Source of the DNA: Aotearoamyces nothofagi
Taxonomy: Eukaryota; Ascomycota; Leotiomycetes; Leotiales; Tympanidaceae
Assembly (NCBI GenBank): GCA_015345905.1
Contig: JADDTR010000010.1
Coordinates: 496,001 to 560,000, forward strand
Length of the DNA stretch: 64,000 nt
Direction: 5' to 3'
Below, in pieces: positions 60,234-64,000 of this stretch; position 1 is the first letter of the stretch; every line of letters starts with the position of its first letter. The notes beneath the pieces are model-generated. The model saw only the letters and a list, made by a program, of their open reading frames with translations. It was not told where the DNA came from and ran no database searches. The translations under genes and the position numbers were made by a program.

Positions 60234-60803
60234 ATGCCTGCAGATCGTACTCCAGATGCACAGGCAGCACCTGTCGCTGAACAACCCTCTTCCATATTCT
60301 CACAACGATCAAGGCGCCAATTCGGATTGTATCTTGCGGGGGCAGGCTTCGTTGCACTTTCGTCACTCATAACCCGAAGAGCGCTCATCCGACGCTACAA
60401 AGCAACCATCCCAAAGTTCTACCAACCCAGCAATCAATCAAATGCCGACGTTAATGGAGCCCTAGAGGCTGTCGAAGCTCTCAGCATCGCAACGATAAAC
60501 GTAATGAGCATGACTGTGATGGTATCTGGCGGATTACTATGGGTATTCGATATCTCATCAATGGAGGATGCGAGGAAAATTGTCCGCATCCGCATGGGGT
60601 TCGATGGGGTTGCACGGGACAACGCGGCCGACAAAGAGTTTGAGGAGTGGTTAGGTTCAGTTCTAACAAGGAAAGAGGAAAACGAAGATGCTCCGAAGAG
60701 CAAGCAAGAGCAGATGGAAGAGTGGTTAGCTACAACTCTGGTGGGACAAGAGGTGAAGAAACAGGCCCTAAAAGCAGCGGCAAAGAACAAGGAAGGGCAA
60801 TAG
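60234..60803 (+). CDS. aim11: AIM11-like mitochondrial membrane protein
   Basis: A single-exon protein of 189 aa matching the fungal Altered Inheritance of Mitochondria 11 family. The start MPADRTPDAQ and the blocks RRQFGLYLAGAGFVALSSLI (residues about 27-46, first span), RRALIRRYKATIPKFYQP, then NGALEAVEALSIATINVMSM and VSGGLLWVFDISSMEDAR (second span about 88-110) are typical. The C-terminal 70 aa are charged. The yeast gene affects mitochondrial inheritance; the molecular role is unknown. Location in a mitochondrial membrane is family-based. Some relatives have an intron; here the unspliced frame is complete. Confidence 0.88.
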   Translation: MPADRTPDAQAAPVAEQPSSIFSQRSRRQFGLYLAGAGFVALSSLITRRALIRRYKATIPKFYQPSNQSNADVNGALEAVEALSIATINVMSMTVMVSGGLLWVFDISSMEDARKIVRIRMGFDGVARDNAADKEFEEWLGSVLTRKEENEDAPKSKQEQMEEWLATTLVGQEVKKQALKAAAKNKEGQ

Positions 60804-61515
60804 GCGTTCACGGATAGAAAATAGTATATGCTAAAACGAGGCTCAGCTTCTATGGCAAACTATGATTGCAACAGTACATTGTCGGAATTTCGCCTTAGCT
60901 CCCTCCTCTCCGATCCCACTGCGGTATCCATAAAACAAGGACTCCATATAAACGGGCCGTGCCGGCATACCTGCGCGCTCAGATCAGATCGCCATCGTCC
61001 CATGAATTTGCAACTTTATCAATTGCGGAGATCTGTACAATTGGCTGCGCCCACTCAGCTTTTACCCAGTTATGGAGTAATGTATCAATAATAAAGCAGC
61101 TAGGTTATCATCGCGAACGTGGCGTTTATTTGCGTTGTGTGTAACAGGCATTAAAAACTCAAATTTCCAGCACTATCATTCCGGCGGCTGACATCGCACG
61201 GGCAGGAGTTTCCAGCTTCACGCCTCAAGTGAAGGGATTGCCATCTCACCTGTGCTTTGATTTGGGAAATTTCTGTGGATTGTAGTGCTACATTGTATAG
61301 ATACTCGTCTCGTGGAGTTGGATGTGGTGGCGTACGGGTCGCATCGCATATCAACAAGGATGATGTTACCATGGCCATTGATGGCCGATTTTGACAGATC
61401 TTCCCTTGTATATATATTATTCGCCTCACATTCTACGAACTCTCACCTCCCACTCTCCACATGACCTTCCACCCGTCGTCCAATACCCGGGCACTGGCTC
61501 TGGAACTTTTGTTCG
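60804..61515. other. intergenic
   Basis: About 710 bp between AIM11 and the next gene. No motif-bearing frame seen. Confidence 0.5.
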
Positions 61516-62841
61516 ATGTCGATCCTTGATATCCCTACAGGGCGATCTGCGATGGAGGATAATTTGCAGGTCGATATGCTTCTGGAAAGTCTTAGGCGTA
61601 CCTGTGAAGATGTAGTGCGCTCCCGGAGAGATAACGCAGCATCCTTGGCTTCCACAACGCCTATTGATCATGTCCGACAGATATTTAGATATGTGCTGTA
61701 CTTTTCGGACGGTGATCCTTTAGCAGCAGCAAAGAAAATCTCACCATGTTTTAACAATACGAGATATGCATCCATCACCTGTCCGAACAGTTCCATGCCA
61801 CCAGCTCAAAAGCCAGTAAAGTACCTGTCACGGCGGGCCCGGTCACCGTCAAAGAGCCCTGAGATGCCCCTGCTGCGCGAAATAAGCGAAGAAGAACGCT
61901 CTGATATCATCGAGTCGCTCATTGAAGACTTTGAAGATGCCCAACACATCAAAAGACAAGAACTGCAAAACCACCCATCACGTTCGGTTGGAGTCCGGGG
62001 ATATGAGCCTGCTTTCAAAAGCCTGCCGGCTGATCCAACTCTGATATCTGAAGCCTGGTTAAGATGGTGTCAATTAGGAGAGGGGAGAAAGTCCTCGGGG
62101 TCTTACATGAACACGACAGGAAGTTCTGCAGATAACTATGCAGCATTTGGAATGGGAGGACTGCATATCTCGGAGATGGTGAGTTCACTGGCAACCTTCA
62201 TCCCGATGGGTCAACAATTTGCAATCTGTGATAGACTACAGTAAACGGAACCAAGCTATTATTTAATTCTACTGTATTGGATGATCTACAAAGCTAATAG
62301 CTCCTAGGAGCCACAAGAAGTCTGCGACCAAAATTACCCTCGCTGTCCGCACCTCTTTACCTACCCTAACATCCTCCGAATTGAGCGCAAGCACCACCAC
62401 CTCCCGTGGTACCTATGCCTCTGGTGTGGCCCGGAACTACACGACCACTGTGTCACACGCAAGCAGTTCCCGGGTGATGGCAGCGGCTGCTTCCTCGCCG
62501 ACTCGCCCAATTCTCGACACTGGTGCTGCAAATGGCTCGACTCGGACAAACGCGCTGCTGGCGGCCTTGACGCCCAACAAGCCCTTAATTTGCGGGAAAA
62601 GAATCCAGTAGTCGGAGAGGGCAAGGAGCCGGTGGATATCGGCCCTTTGCTACGCCGGCGAGAAATCAAGGGCCCGGCTGTGGTGGAAGTGCAACTAGGG
62701 CGTCCGTTAGGAGAGAAAGAGTGGGAGTGGGTGACGAGACAGCTGATGGTGGGCGTAACAACGCAACAGATTGCGGAACACTTAGCGATGCAGGCGCGGT
62801 CGGAATTGGAGTATGGCCTTAAGTGTGACCTTAATTATTGA
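61516..62841 (+). CDS. hypothetical Cys/His-rich protein
   Basis: A predicted 398-aa protein from exons 61516-62178 and 62308-62841, joined in phase 0 at a strong donor (ATG|GTGAGT) and a TAG acceptor. I do not recognise the family. The first half is helical and charged (REISEEERSDIIESLIEDFE near residue 118). The second exon carries a cluster of possible metal ligands: CDQNYPRCPH (about 226-235), HHHLPWYLCLWCG (about 250-262), ELHDHCVTRKQFP and RHWCCKWLDSDK. These could form one or two zinc sites. The C-terminus is helical (EWVTRQLMVGVTTQQIAEHL). An alternative start is the second ATG at 61552. The second exon is open for 178 codons in one frame, with the cysteines in a regular pattern, so I trust it as coding. 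Confidence 0.6.
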
Positions 62842-63402
62842 AAGGCCTGGTTGGTAATACCCTCTCGATGATTTAAATGCGAAGATTTTGAAGGGGGCTG
62901 GGAGAGGTCGAGGATTGGACGAGGAAGGAGTCAATGCTGGTATCGATGGCCTTACCTGCTAGTTGCGCCTGTGATGAGGATTTTGAGCGTTAGTTGTCAT
63001 TACGTGAGCTGTGTATGGTTAATCGGAGTAGAGACAGAGACAATGGGACTTTTTAGTTTGGACAATATGGCCGATTCGACCCTGTTTCTTAGGGCATACA
63101 AATAGGCCTCTGGGTGTCAATTAAACGCATAGCCTTATTCATTAGAATTGAGGTGATGTTGTTTTATGCGGTCGATTCTACTAGGTATCTCGGCTTTCTG
63201 GGGAAATCCTTATCGAAACTTAGAGCTGTCTTATCGGACTTCGCGTAAGAGCTTATTTGGGGACTAGCGTTTCTTGGTTTTGTGAATGGAAGGCAGGCTG
63301 CGGGCCGCCGCCGTTCGAGGCTTCATTATCTGGAGACAGCCTGTGCTTTGGTATTTTCCATAATATGTCTGCGGTCACTGGATGGGACTTGCAATTCACA
63401 GC
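62842..63402. other. intergenic
   Basis: About 560 bp upstream of the phosphopantetheinyl transferase. Nothing else seen. Confidence 0.5.
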
Positions 63403-64000
63403 ATGGTAATGTCAACTTCGAATCCAGCCATTGTCCAATGGATAGTAGACACGAGAGATTTATGGCAGGTTTCAGAGGTGTCGACGCCGAAAGAGCGTAT
63501 GCAGGAGTTTAAGACTGTGGTTAGTACTCATCGATTTGCCCACAAGGGAAATTTAATTAAGATCTCTAGGCATCCAGATTGCTGTCACTGCTCACAGAGG
63601 ATGAACAGCAATCTATCCTGAAGTATTATCATGCCAAGGATGCAAAAATGAGCTTGGCTTCACACCTCCTAAAGCGACTTTCCATTACTAAATTCTGCGG
63701 CATGCCTTGGTCTAGAATTTCCATTAGCAGAAATGGCTACGGGAAACCTTGTTACATACCAACGATTCCCGGAGGACAGAGCCTTGGGTTTAACGTCTCC
63801 CATCAGGCTGGAATAGTGCCATTAATCGCCTGCCCAGGTCTCGAAGCAGACGTCGGAATAGACGTTGTCTGTGTTAATGAGCGCAATGACCTTTCGGTCA
63901 TCGAGAAGGAAGGATTATTTTCTTGGATAGATCTCCACGCGGATGTCTTTGCACCTTCTGAAATCCAACAGATGAAATTTGATACTACCCATCTCATCCT
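63403..64000 (+). CDS. 4'-phosphopantetheinyl transferase, NpgA/Sfp type (partial)
   Basis: The 5' part of an Sfp-type transferase, cut by the window edge. It moves phosphopantetheine from CoA onto carrier domains of polyketide synthases, non-ribosomal peptide synthetases and alpha-aminoadipate reductase. Exons so far are 63403-63519 and 63570 onward, joined in phase 0 (FKTV to ASRLLSLLTEDEQQ). Family marks seen: VQWIVDTRDLW, YYHAKDAKMSLASHLLKR, GQSLGFNVSHQAGIVPLIAC and VGIDVVCVNERND. The FNVSHQ histidine and the GIDVV aspartate are the usual CoA- and magnesium-binding residues. The later WxxKE motif lies outside the window. Start ATGs at 63403 and 63409 are both possible. Filamentous fungi generally have one such enzyme serving secondary metabolism and lysine synthesis, so the gene is probably important. 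Confidence 0.9.

Noticed and set aside
62381-62611. Ser/Thr-rich plus-strand frame overlapping the second exon of the Cys/His-rich gene
   Set aside because: It is a shadow frame. The overlapping frame splices in phase with exon 1 and carries the patterned cysteines.

Overview
The window is nuclear DNA of a filamentous ascomycete (Pezizomycotina), most likely a Eurotiomycete close to Aspergillus or Penicillium. The evidence is the gene style: short GT-AG introns of about 45-190 nt with CTAAC/CTGAC-like branch points, many Zn(II)2Cys6 regulators, filamentous-type Atg29, Rtg2, AIM11, CAB1-type pantothenate kinase and NpgA-type phosphopantetheinyl transferase. A TA-rich LTR element with the look of repeat-induced point mutation (RIP) supports this. 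The order-level placement is an inference.

Layout. 1-3.6 kb has no supported gene. 3.6-16 kb: a glycerol-3-phosphate acyltransferase, a Zn2Cys6 regulator, a membrane-anchored pepsin-like protein that has lost both catalytic aspartates (minus strand), a YwbE/DUF2196 plus CUE protein, a frameshifted 3' remnant of a fucose-permease-type MFS transporter, and the Rtg2 homologue (minus). 16.5-23 kb: a phytanoyl-CoA dioxygenase-family gene (minus), divergent from a Zn2Cys6 regulator that is followed by an MFS sugar transporter. A perfect 10-bp-arm palindrome lies in the transporter promoter. This looks like a small regulator-transporter-oxygenase module. 23.3 kb: tRNA-Pro(AGG) with a short intron. 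24.5-25.9 kb: Atg29 in six exons.

26.26-38.68 kb is one large, badly decayed Ty3/gypsy-type LTR retrotransposon. It has 135-bp LTRs and a 4-bp target duplication, and a superfamily 1 helicase-like segment lies between its integrase end and its 3' LTR.

39.1-64 kb: a triple CCCH-finger protein, a tRNA-Phe(GAA) gene whose D-arm is interrupted by a 53-nt insert with GT...AG ends and a CTAAC box, another Zn2Cys6 regulator, an RBR ubiquitin ligase with a long coiled-coil tail, a DUG3-like class II glutamine amidotransferase, pantothenate kinase (minus), a type II membrane DUF5672 protein, an unrecognised acidic protein, AIM11, an unrecognised Cys/His-rich protein, and the 5' part of a phosphopantetheinyl transferase that runs off the right edge.

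Starts and exon joins were chosen by eye from splice consensus, reading-frame arithmetic and remembered family motifs. For every complete spliced model the exon lengths sum to a whole number of codons. No database search was possible.
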